Assembly (NCBI GenBank): GCA_903959905.1
Contig: CAJBYO010000050.1
Coordinates: forward strand, 1-56,089
Direction: 5' to 3'
Length of the DNA stretch: 56,089 nucleotides
From: an uncultured Bacteroidales bacterium
GTDB lineage: Bacteria > Bacteroidota > Bacteroidia > Bacteroidales > FEN-979
The position numbers were made by a program, and so were the translations under genes. Every line of letters begins with the position of its first letter. The first letter of the stretch is position 1. Shown one piece after another: positions 9,177 to 17,380 of this stretch. Under the pieces are notes generated by a model that saw only the letters and a list, made by a program, of their open reading frames with translations, had not been told where the DNA came from and searched no databases.

Positions 9177-10118
9177 TCAGTCATGTATTAACTTCAACTC
9201 CCTGAAACTCCGCTCCAGGAATACGCTGATTATTTCCTTCCGGTATGCCCTTGAATAGGTATCATTATCAACCATTCTGGAGGTCGTAACAGCCAGGTTG
9301 ATCAGGTCATTCATGTTGTCGGCCGCTGAACCGTCAACCACAACAGGCTTCGCATGAACGCCGCCCATCACAATCCTTATCCTGCCTGAGTCCTGGAGTG
9401 TAACAGCTGTGGAAAGCGAAGTGAAATCAATTGACTCGCGCTTCCTCAGTTTCTTGTAAATGGTTTTCGGATTTCCGCCAACCTGAACATGAACCGACCG
9501 GATGACGGCTGTTTCGCTGACCTGGCGGGGATTGATCCCGTCGCCGGTGTAGATGCTCCCGAGCGGTATGATCGTTGTTCCTGTCGCCCCGGAAACCTCA
9601 ATATGGGCATCCAGGCTGATGAGCACCACCGCGGTATCAGAAACAAATTTCGAAAAACAGTTTTTACTGCCGCCTGTGGCAAGGCATACGGTGCCGTGGC
9701 ATTTCAGGCAATGGCCTGCCGCCTCACGCCACCATGCGCTCTGGTTGTAAAAAGTGCAGCGGTTCTCGCAAAGAAGGTTGCCGCCAAGGGTAGCGGTTTT
9801 GCGGATGGTTGGCGAGGCCACCGACTGTGCGGCTTCAACCAGTGCAGGAATCCGCCCGGAAATGACAGGGTGTTTTTCCAGGTCATCAAGGCAAACCATG
9901 GATCCTATGACCAGCAGACTGTCGCCGGTAACAATTTGTTTTAATGCTGCAATGCCGGAAATATCGATCAGTACCGAAGCTTCATCATTTCCCTGGAATT
10001 TATTGACCAGCGCATCGGTTCCCCCGGCGAGGTACCGGAAAGCCCCCTGGTGCGCCTGTGCCATGGAAATAGCCTGTTCAACGGATGTGGCCCTGATGTA
10101 TGTGTTGGTTGGAATCAT
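9177..10118 (-). CDS. hcrB: 4-hydroxybenzoyl-CoA reductase, FAD / extra [4Fe-4S] subunit (beta)
   Basis: 313 residues of the FAD-binding subunit type of the xanthine dehydrogenase family (AGGTDALV and TLGGNLLCENRC motifs). The diagnostic feature is an insertion carrying four cysteines, Cys121, Cys137, Cys145 and Cys154, spaced C-x15-C-x7-C-x8-C. As I remember it, this is the spacing of the extra [4Fe-4S] ligands in the Thauera aromatica beta subunit (Cys122, 138, 146, 155). Ordinary xanthine dehydrogenases and CO dehydrogenases lack this cluster. It allows electrons to flow backwards from ferredoxin to the molybdenum site for reductive dehydroxylation of 4-hydroxybenzoyl-CoA to benzoyl-CoA. 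The gene overlaps the fused Mo/[2Fe-2S] gene by 4 bp (ATGA), indicating translational coupling. Confidence 0.88.
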   Translation of the reverse strand: MIPTNTYIRATSVEQAISMAQAHQGAFRYLAGGTDALVNKFQGNDEASVLIDISGIAALKQIVTGDSLLVIGSMVCLDDLEKHPVISGRIPALVEAAQSVASPTIRKTATLGGNLLCENRCTFYNQSAWWREAAGHCLKCHGTVCLATGGSKNCFSKFVSDTAVVLISLDAHIEVSGATGTTIIPLGSIYTGDGINPRQVSETAVIRSVHVQVGGNPKTIYKKLRKRESIDFTSLSTAVTLQDSGRIRIVMGGVHAKPVVVDGSAADNMNDLINLAVTTSRMVDNDTYSRAYRKEIISVFLERSFRELKLIHD

Positions 10119-12928
10119 CGTTTATCTCCTGCCTTTCCCGGATCTTTCATTTGTTCAAGGATATCTTCCGCCCTGATGGGCAGCCTGGTGATACGAACGC
10201 CCACTGCATTGAACACGGCATTGGCGATGGCGGGAATCACAGGGTGGATGGCCCCTTCGCCTGCCTCCTTCGCCCCGAAAGGCCCTTCCGGATCAATGGT
10301 TTCAATGATACTGGCGTGAATGTCGGGGGTATCCAGTGAAGTTGGAATTTTATACTCCAGGAAGTTGTTGTTCATCAGCAGCCCTTTGTGGTAAGTCATC
10401 TGCTCGCTGATGGCCTGGCCGGTTCCCATGTGCCACGACCCTTCCAGCTGTCCTTCCACAGCCAGCGGGTTCAGCGCCTTGCCGCAATCATGGGCTCCCC
10501 AGATGTTGGTGACTTTCACATACCCCGTTTCTGTGTCAACCTCCACCTCGGCGATGCAGGCGCCAAAGGAGTAGGAGGGGCTTAACCCGGCTCCGGCACC
10601 TTTGAAGTCACCGCCAAGTTTTGGGGATATGTATTTACCGCTGACGCAAACGGCACCGCGGTTGGCGGTAAGATTGTCAACAACCTCCGGCCAGGAAAGG
10701 TCAAGGGTTTTATCGTTGCTGAATACCCGGTTGCCGCTGAAGTTCAGCTCATCGGGGTCCGTGTTGTACTTTTTGGTCAATGCTGAAATAATCTCGGTTC
10801 TCAGGTTTTGTGCTGCATCTTTTGCAGCATTTCCGGCCATGAAGGTTACCCGGCTTGAATAGCTTCCGAAATCAACAGGCGTTAGCAGTGTATCTGCAGC
10901 AAGGACAAAGATCTTATCCATCCCGATACCGAGAACTTCAGAGACGATGATGGCCAGCATGGTGTCGCTGCCCTGCCCGATGTCGCTTGAGCCGGATGTA
11001 ACCAGCACGCGTCCGTCAAAATCAAGTTTCAGGTGAACCACCGACTGTGGCAGTTCGTTCCAGATGATGGGAAGGGCACTGCCGCTGATGAAGAACCCGC
11101 AGGCAACGCCAAGGCCTCTGCCTTTCTCCATTTTTCCGATGCGGTTTTTCCATCCTGAGAGTTCCATCACCTTTTCCAGCGATTCCCGGCTGCCATTGGA
11201 AGTGATGCGGTATTGGCCCACTGTGAGTGTGTTTGAATCAAGGAAGTTCTTCATCCTCAATTCACAGGGGTCCATATTGATCTGGTGAGCCAGGTCATCC
11301 AGCAGTGATTCAACGGCAAAACGTGAATTCACGGCCCCATGTCCGCGCATGGCCCCGCATTGGGGTTTGTTGGTATACACACGGTAGGTGCGAAACCCGA
11401 AATTATTCAGCCGGTAAGGGGCCTGCAACAGCACCCCGTTATAATAGGATGTTACCACACCGAAACTTCCGTAAGCTCCTCCATCAATGGCGATATCCGC
11501 GTCCAGGGCCTGCATGAGGCCATCCTTTGATATTCCCAGTTCAACGGTCATTTTTGACGGATGCCGCCCGTGGTTGGTGAGGAATACCTCTTCCCTTGAC
11601 AGGCAAACCCTGACGGTTCTGCCGGTTTTCCGGGCAAGATGGGATACGATGATCTCGTGGGGGAACGGATCGCTTTTGCCCCCGAAGCCACCGCCGAGAT
11701 ACGGTTTAATGACCCTGACACGATTGAGCGGAACTTCCATGACTTTTGCAAGTGCACGGTGCAGGTAGTGTGGAACCTGGGTCGCCGTTACAATGGTGAG
11801 CCCGTTTTCATCCCAGGATGCAGTGGCAGCATGTGGCTCGGTAAAGCCGTGATTCACGCCGTCAAACCAGAATGATTTTTTTACGGTGAAATCTGCTTCA
11901 CGAAGGCCCGCTTGCTGATCGCCAAAGCGTAATTCCGCCTTCTTGTGTATGTTGTTATTGAACTTTCCGTAATCATGGATCTTCTCATCTTCACCGGCAT
12001 CGTTCAGCGACTCTTCAATGGACAGGAACTCCCTGATCGGTTTGTACCTGACCCTGATCAGTTTGCTTGCCTCAACAGCCGCTTCTTCACTGTCGGCAGC
12101 CACCGCGGCAACAATTTCGCCGATGTACCGCACTTTGTCAACCGCCATGGCGGTTTCATCCTGTGATATCGGGAGAACGCCGAATTTTACAGGCAGTTCT
12201 TTCCCGGTGGCGATATAATGAACCCCGGGAAAATTCAGGGCATCACGGATGTCAATCTCTTCGATCAGGGCATGAGCATAGGTACTTCGGAGGAATTTGC
12301 AATGAAGCGCATTTTTTGAAATGATATCATCAGCATATTCTGCCAAACCCTTTACCTTCTTTTCAGCTTCAATGTAAGGCCTTCTGACGCCGACAGCGCC
12401 ATTATCGGAAAGCCGGGAAGGATTGGGGTCTGCATGTTGAAGGCCTTTGCCTGAGGATTCAACGACATATTCTGCCACGGCCTCAATAATTTTTTTATAG
12501 CCGGTGCATCTGCAAAGGTTTCCCGACAATCCCTCTTTGATCCGGGCCATCAGCTGGCCGATTTCTCCTGTTTCATGCAATGAAGGTGCCAGGCTCAGGG
12601 CGGTCATCACCATCCCCGGCGTGCAAAACCCGCATTGAACGGCACCTTTCTCAACGAACTTTTCCTGGAGCTTATGCAGTTTCCCCTCCGTGGCAAGCGC
12701 TTCAATGGTGGTGATTTCAGCATTATCGCAGCGCATCGCGGGGGTGATGCAGCTCAGCACGGCCTTGTCGTTCAGCAGCACGGTACAGGCGCCGCAGCTG
12801 CCCTGCCCGCAACCGACTTTGGTCCCTGTCAGCCCGGCTTTTTCCCGTATGACATGCGACAGCATTTCATGGTCCTCAACCAGGAGATGATATTGTTTGC
12901 CGTTTATTTTTAGCTTCAGTTGCTGCAT
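10115..12928 (-). CDS. hcrCA: 4-hydroxybenzoyl-CoA reductase, fused [2Fe-2S] (gamma) and molybdopterin (alpha) subunits
   Basis: 937 residues. Residues 1-155 are the small subunit: a plant-type [2Fe-2S] site with Cys40, Cys45, Cys48 and Cys60, and a second with Cys99, Cys102, Cys139 and Cys141 (CGFCTPG, CRCTGY). Residues ~178-937 are the molybdenum subunit, with the GGGFGGK, CGAMRGHG and GAKEAGEGA loops of the family. In the characterised enzyme the two parts are separate proteins of about 161 and 769 residues; here they are joined and the total length fits a simple fusion. With the beta subunit downstream it should remove the para-hydroxyl group of 4-hydroxybenzoyl-CoA in the cytoplasm. The mocA-like gene lies 15 bp upstream. 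The assignment rests mainly on the beta-subunit cluster and the neighbouring pathway genes. Confidence 0.86.
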   Translation of the reverse strand: MQQLKLKINGKQYHLLVEDHEMLSHVIREKAGLTGTKVGCGQGSCGACTVLLNDKAVLSCITPAMRCDNAEITTIEALATEGKLHKLQEKFVEKGAVQCGFCTPGMVMTALSLAPSLHETGEIGQLMARIKEGLSGNLCRCTGYKKIIEAVAEYVVESSGKGLQHADPNPSRLSDNGAVGVRRPYIEAEKKVKGLAEYADDIISKNALHCKFLRSTYAHALIEEIDIRDALNFPGVHYIATGKELPVKFGVLPISQDETAMAVDKVRYIGEIVAAVAADSEEAAVEASKLIRVRYKPIREFLSIEESLNDAGEDEKIHDYGKFNNNIHKKAELRFGDQQAGLREADFTVKKSFWFDGVNHGFTEPHAATASWDENGLTIVTATQVPHYLHRALAKVMEVPLNRVRVIKPYLGGGFGGKSDPFPHEIIVSHLARKTGRTVRVCLSREEVFLTNHGRHPSKMTVELGISKDGLMQALDADIAIDGGAYGSFGVVTSYYNGVLLQAPYRLNNFGFRTYRVYTNKPQCGAMRGHGAVNSRFAVESLLDDLAHQINMDPCELRMKNFLDSNTLTVGQYRITSNGSRESLEKVMELSGWKNRIGKMEKGRGLGVACGFFISGSALPIIWNELPQSVVHLKLDFDGRVLVTSGSSDIGQGSDTMLAIIVSEVLGIGMDKIFVLAADTLLTPVDFGSYSSRVTFMAGNAAKDAAQNLRTEIISALTKKYNTDPDELNFSGNRVFSNDKTLDLSWPEVVDNLTANRGAVCVSGKYISPKLGGDFKGAGAGLSPSYSFGACIAEVEVDTETGYVKVTNIWGAHDCGKALNPLAVEGQLEGSWHMGTGQAISEQMTYHKGLLMNNNFLEYKIPTSLDTPDIHASIIETIDPEGPFGAKEAGEGAIHPVIPAIANAVFNAVGVRITRLPIRAEDILEQMKDPGKAGDKR

Positions 12929-12943
12929 TGAAAGTTAAAAGCC

Positions 12944-13546
12944 TTACTGATTTTTATGAAAGTAACGATCATAATCCCCCGGATTGTTGATGTTGACAAG
13001 CACCCGTTCATCCTGCATTTCAATCCTCCTGCTGTCCATCGTGCTTAAAACCTCCTTAAAGGTAGCTGAATTTTCCGGCCAGGACAGGATCTGCTTCATA
13101 TTTTTCCGGTTGAGCAGGACAGGGTGTCCTCCTTTTTCCATGAAAACAGGGGAAATATATTGTTCGGGGCTCCTGTATTGGTAGAGATAATCCAGTATTT
13201 CTTCATCAATGAAAGGGTTGTCAATATTCTGAATGAAACAAAACGGGGATGTGTTGATCGCACCAATTCCCAGCTTCACCGAATAAAACCGCTCAAAATC
13301 AAGGTGATCATTCACAATGAGGGAGACCCATTCAGGAATATTTTTTTCTGTATTAATTCTCCGACAAGCATCCGGGCTGGTTACGATCACAATCTCCCTG
13401 CACCCCCAGGATGAATAATTTTCAACGATCCTGTCAATGAAAGAATGAGTTTCGTCAAACCTCAGGAATGCCTTCATCTCCTTCATCCTTTCCGACTTTC
13501 CTGCCGCAAGTATCACCACCCCAACATCCTTTATTTTCATATACAA
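12944..13546 (-). CDS. mocA: MocA/MobA-like molybdopterin nucleotidyltransferase
   Basis: 200 residues with the nucleotidyltransferase N-terminal signature LAAGKSERMK, a QNIDNPF metal-binding motif in the place of CDQPF, GGHPVLL, and a C-terminal VNINNPGDY. Family members transfer CMP (MocA) or GMP (MobA) to molybdopterin. Xanthine-dehydrogenase-family enzymes of bacteria use the cytosine dinucleotide form, so MocA activity is the better guess. Its place directly upstream of the hydroxybenzoyl-CoA reductase genes supports a dedicated cofactor-maturation role. The start could be Met1 or Met3 (13540). Confidence 0.8.
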   Translation of the reverse strand: MYMKIKDVGVVILAAGKSERMKEMKAFLRFDETHSFIDRIVENYSSWGCREIVIVTSPDACRRINTEKNIPEWVSLIVNDHLDFERFYSVKLGIGAINTSPFCFIQNIDNPFIDEEILDYLYQYRSPEQYISPVFMEKGGHPVLLNRKNMKQILSWPENSATFKEVLSTMDSRRIEMQDERVLVNINNPGDYDRYFHKNQ

Positions 13547-13577
13547 ACGTCATAATTAATTAAATCTGGTGCCCGTC

Positions 13578-13617
13578 CTCCCCCTCTCTTTATGGAGAGG
13601 GGGCCGGGGGGTGAGGT
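13578..13617. repeat. GC-rich hairpin repeat, copy 1 (after gcdH)
   Basis: Stem CCCCCTCTC/GAGAGGGGG with a short T-rich loop, followed by CCGGGGGGTGAGGTC. It lies just after the gcdH stop and before mocA. A second degenerate piece (CGGTGGGGGGGGTGAGGTC) fills 13636-13653 up to the stop codon itself. Confidence 0.85.
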
Positions 13618-13652
13618 CCGATTAGTCCCTGTTCCCGGTGGGGGGGGTGAGG

Positions 13653-14828
13653 TCAAAACGCGCTCTCCCCCGTCACATCCATCCCCGTAATAAGCAAGTG
13701 CACATCATGGGTTCCCTCGTAGGTGATCACCGATTCCAGGTTCATCATGTGACGCATCATCGGGAAATCGCCGGTAATGCCCATGGCGCCTAATATCTGG
13801 CGCGATTCGCGTGCGGTGTCAAGCGCCATTTTTACATTGTTTCTCTTGGCCATGGAGATCTGGGCAGGGGTGGCCCTGTCCTCGTTGCGCAGGGTTCCGA
13901 GGCGCCAGGCAAGCAACTGGGCTTTCGTGATCTCTGTAAGGATCTCCGCCAGTTTTTTTTGTGTGAGCTGGAATGCGGCAATGGGTTTCCCGAATTGTAT
14001 TCTTTCCTTTGAATATTGGAGCGCAGTATCGTAACAATCCATGGCGGCGCCGATTACGCCCCATGCAATGCCATACCGTGCAGAACTAAGGCAACTTAAC
14101 GGTCCTTTAAGCCCCTTGACTCCGGGCAGCAGGTTTTCTTTGGGAACTTTAACGTTGTCAAAAACCAGTTCTCCCGTGGAGGATGACCGCAATGACCATT
14201 TTCTCAATGTTTCGGGGGAGGTAAAGCCTTCCATGCCCCGTTCAACAAGCAACCCTTTCACCGTGCCTGTTTCATCTTTGGCCCACACCACGCTGACATC
14301 GGCAATGGGCGCATTGGTGATCCACATTTTGGATCCGTTCAACAGGTAATGATCGCCCTGGTCGGTGAATTTGCTCAGCATGCCCCCCGGGTCCGAGCCG
14401 TGGTTGGGTTCGGTGAGGCCGAAAGCGCCGATCATCTCACCGGTGGCCAGCTTTGGCAGGTATTTCCTGCGCTGCTCCTCTGTTCCGTACTTATAGATGG
14501 GGTACATCACCAGCGATGACTGTACCGAAGCCATCGACCGGATGCTTGAATCGCCCCGCTCCAGTTCCTGCATGATCAGTCCGTAAGAGATCTGGTCCAG
14601 TCCCGAACCGCCGTACTCAACCGGGATATAGGGACCGAAGGCGCCGATCTCTCCCAGCTCCTTCACCAGGTGGCGGGGAAATTCATGTTTCTGGTTGGCC
14701 TCGTCAATAATGGGCATGACTGCCCTGTTCACCCAGTCGCGCACCGATCCGCGGATCAGTTTGTGCTCGTCGGTAAAAAGTTCATCTACCTGGTAGTAAT
14801 CGGGTGACTTGTATCTGATTGTTGACAT
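13653..14828 (-). CDS. gcdH: Glutaryl-CoA dehydrogenase, predicted decarboxylating
   Basis: 391 residues of the acyl-CoA dehydrogenase family, closely resembling human-type glutaryl-CoA dehydrogenase. It has the GSDPGGM flavin-side motif, RSMASVQSSL near residue 97, and the catalytic base Glu371 in YEGTHD. Residues that the literature, as I recall it, links to decarboxylation are kept: Glu90 and Arg97 (human Glu87 and Arg94) and Tyr370 (human Tyr369). Non-decarboxylating enzymes of strict anaerobes replace the Glu and Tyr. It should convert glutaryl-CoA to crotonyl-CoA and CO2, passing electrons to an ETF or similar acceptor, which is not encoded in this window. A GC-rich hairpin repeat follows the stop; the HAD/ECH gene is 9 bp upstream. 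Confidence 0.9.
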   Translation of the reverse strand: MSTIRYKSPDYYQVDELFTDEHKLIRGSVRDWVNRAVMPIIDEANQKHEFPRHLVKELGEIGAFGPYIPVEYGGSGLDQISYGLIMQELERGDSSIRSMASVQSSLVMYPIYKYGTEEQRRKYLPKLATGEMIGAFGLTEPNHGSDPGGMLSKFTDQGDHYLLNGSKMWITNAPIADVSVVWAKDETGTVKGLLVERGMEGFTSPETLRKWSLRSSSTGELVFDNVKVPKENLLPGVKGLKGPLSCLSSARYGIAWGVIGAAMDCYDTALQYSKERIQFGKPIAAFQLTQKKLAEILTEITKAQLLAWRLGTLRNEDRATPAQISMAKRNNVKMALDTARESRQILGAMGITGDFPMMRHMMNLESVITYEGTHDVHLLITGMDVTGESAF

Positions 14829-14837
14829 TCGTTTTGG

Positions 14838-17303
14838 TTATGAATTGTAAAGTTCGTCATAATTGTTTTCCCATCCCGGCAACCGTCCCTGCACTGCAAG
14901 ATTCAATGACGGATTTTGCCCGCCGATGTTGAGCAGCCGTAACAATGCACCCGAAATGTACGGATTTTTCGCAGGATTAAACGTTTCGCCGCATTCCTTT
15001 GTCAGCCGGTCATCGTTGCAACCTTCAGCAAAAGCATTCTTCTTTTGCAGGTTGTACAGTGCAACCGCATAAGGCACCGCGTATTTCTGCTTCAGTCGGG
15101 CAAGTTCAAATGCCCGCTCAAGCAGTTCGTATTCATCATCGCCGGTTCCATTGGAGAGTCCGAGTTCGTAGGCGCGTGTTGCAGTGAGTCCCTGCAGGAA
15201 AAGCTCGTCAATAAGCGATTCTCCGAACCCCAGGCGCACCAGTTCCTGCACGGCACCGAATCCTCCAAGGATGCCATATTCAATTTCCGGCTGGTTGTAG
15301 TTCTTCTTGATACGGAATACATTCTTACGCTTGAGGGAATCAAATTCAACGCCCTGCAATACCAGGTCAAAGCGCTGGTTCAGGAAGTAGGTGAATTCTG
15401 CACCGCCGCCCCATTTCTCGCCGAACACACCAATGGTCCATACGGGCATCTCCTGGATAAACCGGAACAGTTTCATTCCGGCTTTTGTGAAATACGAGGC
15501 ATCTTCCTCTCCGAGGAACTGGTATCCCGATTTTGCATCAAACCAGCCTTTGTTGAATTGCCTGGCATCCGCGCCAAGCATGCGCATTCCCTTGCCTGAT
15601 GCAGTGAACAGCAAAGCGCCGAGTTCTCCTTTTTCATACAGGCTGATGGATATTCCCACTGCATGATCAAGCTGGTCAAGCGTGTTGCGATTCCATACAT
15701 TCCCACGGAGGGGATTGTCAAAAATGATGGAGGCGACGCGGTCCTTTCTGGAAGGATAAACAAAGCGAAGGTCGTTGTAGTAGATATCCATCTCCCCGGT
15801 GGCAAAATTACGCTGGCTCACGGGTGTGCCATAGATGCGGCCATACCCGAGCAGGTTCGTCCACCCTTTTTTCTTCATGGTATGGAGCAGGGATGGAAGA
15901 TCTTTCCGGGGACCTGACTTCCCATCCACATCAAAAAGCTCGGTCCTGTCAGGGTTTTCAAGCCCCGATTTTTTAACCAGCCCGATCATGCCGTCAATGC
16001 CGAAATGATCCAGGAATTTGTCAATGATCTCGCAGATGCCATACTTGAACCGGAGCCCGGTCTTCGTGGAGGAGTCAATGTCGGCGGCGGTGGCGTAATT
16101 GTCCTGGATCAGGTCAAGCGCATACAGCATGATGGGGATCACATATCTCCTGAATGTGCGTCCGCCCTTGTCGTCGGATTCGGCGATTTTAATCAGGCCG
16201 GCAATGCTTTTGATGGTTGACTCCCGGTGATCCAGTGCCGCAGCAGTTGACAGCGACCAGTAATCCAGTTGGTTAACCTCTGCAATGGCAACATAGGCCT
16301 TGGTTTTGGGATCATACACCCCGGTGATTTTCTCTCTGTTGGCTGCCCCGGTCCATTTGAAAAAACCTTCCTTTTCCTTCCCGGAAAGGCCGATTCGTCC
16401 CGACTTCTCCAGGTCTTCAATCCACTGGGGATAGTGCCTGCCATCCTGGTTGTAAATGCTTCTGAGCCTGTCGTGTGCCGGCAGCGCCTTGCCCATGTGT
16501 TTGGCGCATTCGGTATAGGGCATGTGGCCGGTACGGTCGAGCACCTGGAACGGGTTGGCCGTGAGGAGTTCAAAAACCTGCGGCAGTTCCACCAGGTCCT
16601 GCCCGGTGGCAATATCCCACTGGATGATGGCCGCCATTCCCTCAAAAATGGGGTCGGCAACGTACCCGTGATGGTCGTTCCGAAGGGCGATCACCTTCTT
16701 TTCAAGCACCTGTTCTGCGAAGGCGACCCCGGCGGTGAAACTCTCCTCCGAAGCATACTTGCCCTTCATCACATCAAACAACCGGTTGGCGTGGAATGGA
16801 AAATATCCGTGGCCTGTTAAAAATTTATCCCGCAGGAACAGGTCGTTGAAAAGGATGGCCAGTTCGGCAGTGGTATGCGATGAGGTGTTCGAAAAGATAA
16901 AGACCAGTTTCTTCGGGTCGGCATACTTTTCAATATTCTCAAAGATCAATTTCTTGATATCAATGCGTTCGGTGGCGGCCTCCCAGATGATCTCCGCCTT
17001 GCTGAGCAGGGTAAAATCCTTTGTGTACGTGACACGCGCGAGGGTGGCCGTGGCATGTTCCTCCAGCATCCTGCCGCCTGCCGTCATCCCTGAAAAATAG
17101 CGGCCAATTTCCCGTGTTGCCCTTTCCAGCGCGCTGTCGGCCACATCAATGAACACGACGTCGTACGCAGTTTTATTGAGGATGTCAATCCCGATCCCGA
17201 TCCCCATCGTGCCGGAACCGATCACGGCAATGGTCTTGATATTGTTCAGCCTTGCAACCTCTTTCTGCAGTAATTTGTTCCCGAATGAAAAAACAGTTCC
17301 CAT
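14838..17303 (-). CDS. Fused 3-hydroxyacyl-CoA dehydrogenase / enoyl-CoA hydratase
   Basis: 821 residues. The N-terminal half is an NAD-binding 3-hydroxyacyl-CoA dehydrogenase (GSGTMGIGIGI at about residue 30, then SNTSSHTTAELA and GHGYFPFHANR, the variant of the usual HFFNP segment), followed by its helical C-terminal domains. The last ~250 residues are a crotonase-fold domain (FTASGKGMRMLGAD, EKWGGGAEFTYF, GGFGAVQELVRLG). The order dehydrogenase-then-hydratase is the reverse of E. coli FadB/FadJ. In this locus it can oxidise 3-hydroxypimeloyl-CoA after ring opening, hydrate crotonyl-CoA, and oxidise 3-hydroxybutyryl-CoA. The HANR substitution is unusual and could affect specificity. It sits between gcdH and a thiolase. 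Confidence 0.85.
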   Translation of the reverse strand: MGTVFSFGNKLLQKEVARLNNIKTIAVIGSGTMGIGIGIDILNKTAYDVVFIDVADSALERATREIGRYFSGMTAGGRMLEEHATATLARVTYTKDFTLLSKAEIIWEAATERIDIKKLIFENIEKYADPKKLVFIFSNTSSHTTAELAILFNDLFLRDKFLTGHGYFPFHANRLFDVMKGKYASEESFTAGVAFAEQVLEKKVIALRNDHHGYVADPIFEGMAAIIQWDIATGQDLVELPQVFELLTANPFQVLDRTGHMPYTECAKHMGKALPAHDRLRSIYNQDGRHYPQWIEDLEKSGRIGLSGKEKEGFFKWTGAANREKITGVYDPKTKAYVAIAEVNQLDYWSLSTAAALDHRESTIKSIAGLIKIAESDDKGGRTFRRYVIPIMLYALDLIQDNYATAADIDSSTKTGLRFKYGICEIIDKFLDHFGIDGMIGLVKKSGLENPDRTELFDVDGKSGPRKDLPSLLHTMKKKGWTNLLGYGRIYGTPVSQRNFATGEMDIYYNDLRFVYPSRKDRVASIIFDNPLRGNVWNRNTLDQLDHAVGISISLYEKGELGALLFTASGKGMRMLGADARQFNKGWFDAKSGYQFLGEEDASYFTKAGMKLFRFIQEMPVWTIGVFGEKWGGGAEFTYFLNQRFDLVLQGVEFDSLKRKNVFRIKKNYNQPEIEYGILGGFGAVQELVRLGFGESLIDELFLQGLTATRAYELGLSNGTGDDEYELLERAFELARLKQKYAVPYAVALYNLQKKNAFAEGCNDDRLTKECGETFNPAKNPYISGALLRLLNIGGQNPSLNLAVQGRLPGWENNYDELYNS

Positions 17304-17341
17304 AAATGTACTTTTTAGTCAATAACGATAAAATAGAACCT

Positions 17342-17380
17342 TCCCCCTCTCTTTTTGGAGAGGGGGCCCGGGGGTGAGGT
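17342..17380. repeat. GC-rich hairpin repeat, copy 2 (after thiolase)
   Basis: Same CCCCCTCTC-TTTTTG-GAGAGGGGG hairpin with the GGGGGTGAGGTC tail, in the same orientation as copy 1. The thiolase stop codon TGA is made from the terminal base of the tail plus the next two. Confidence 0.85.
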
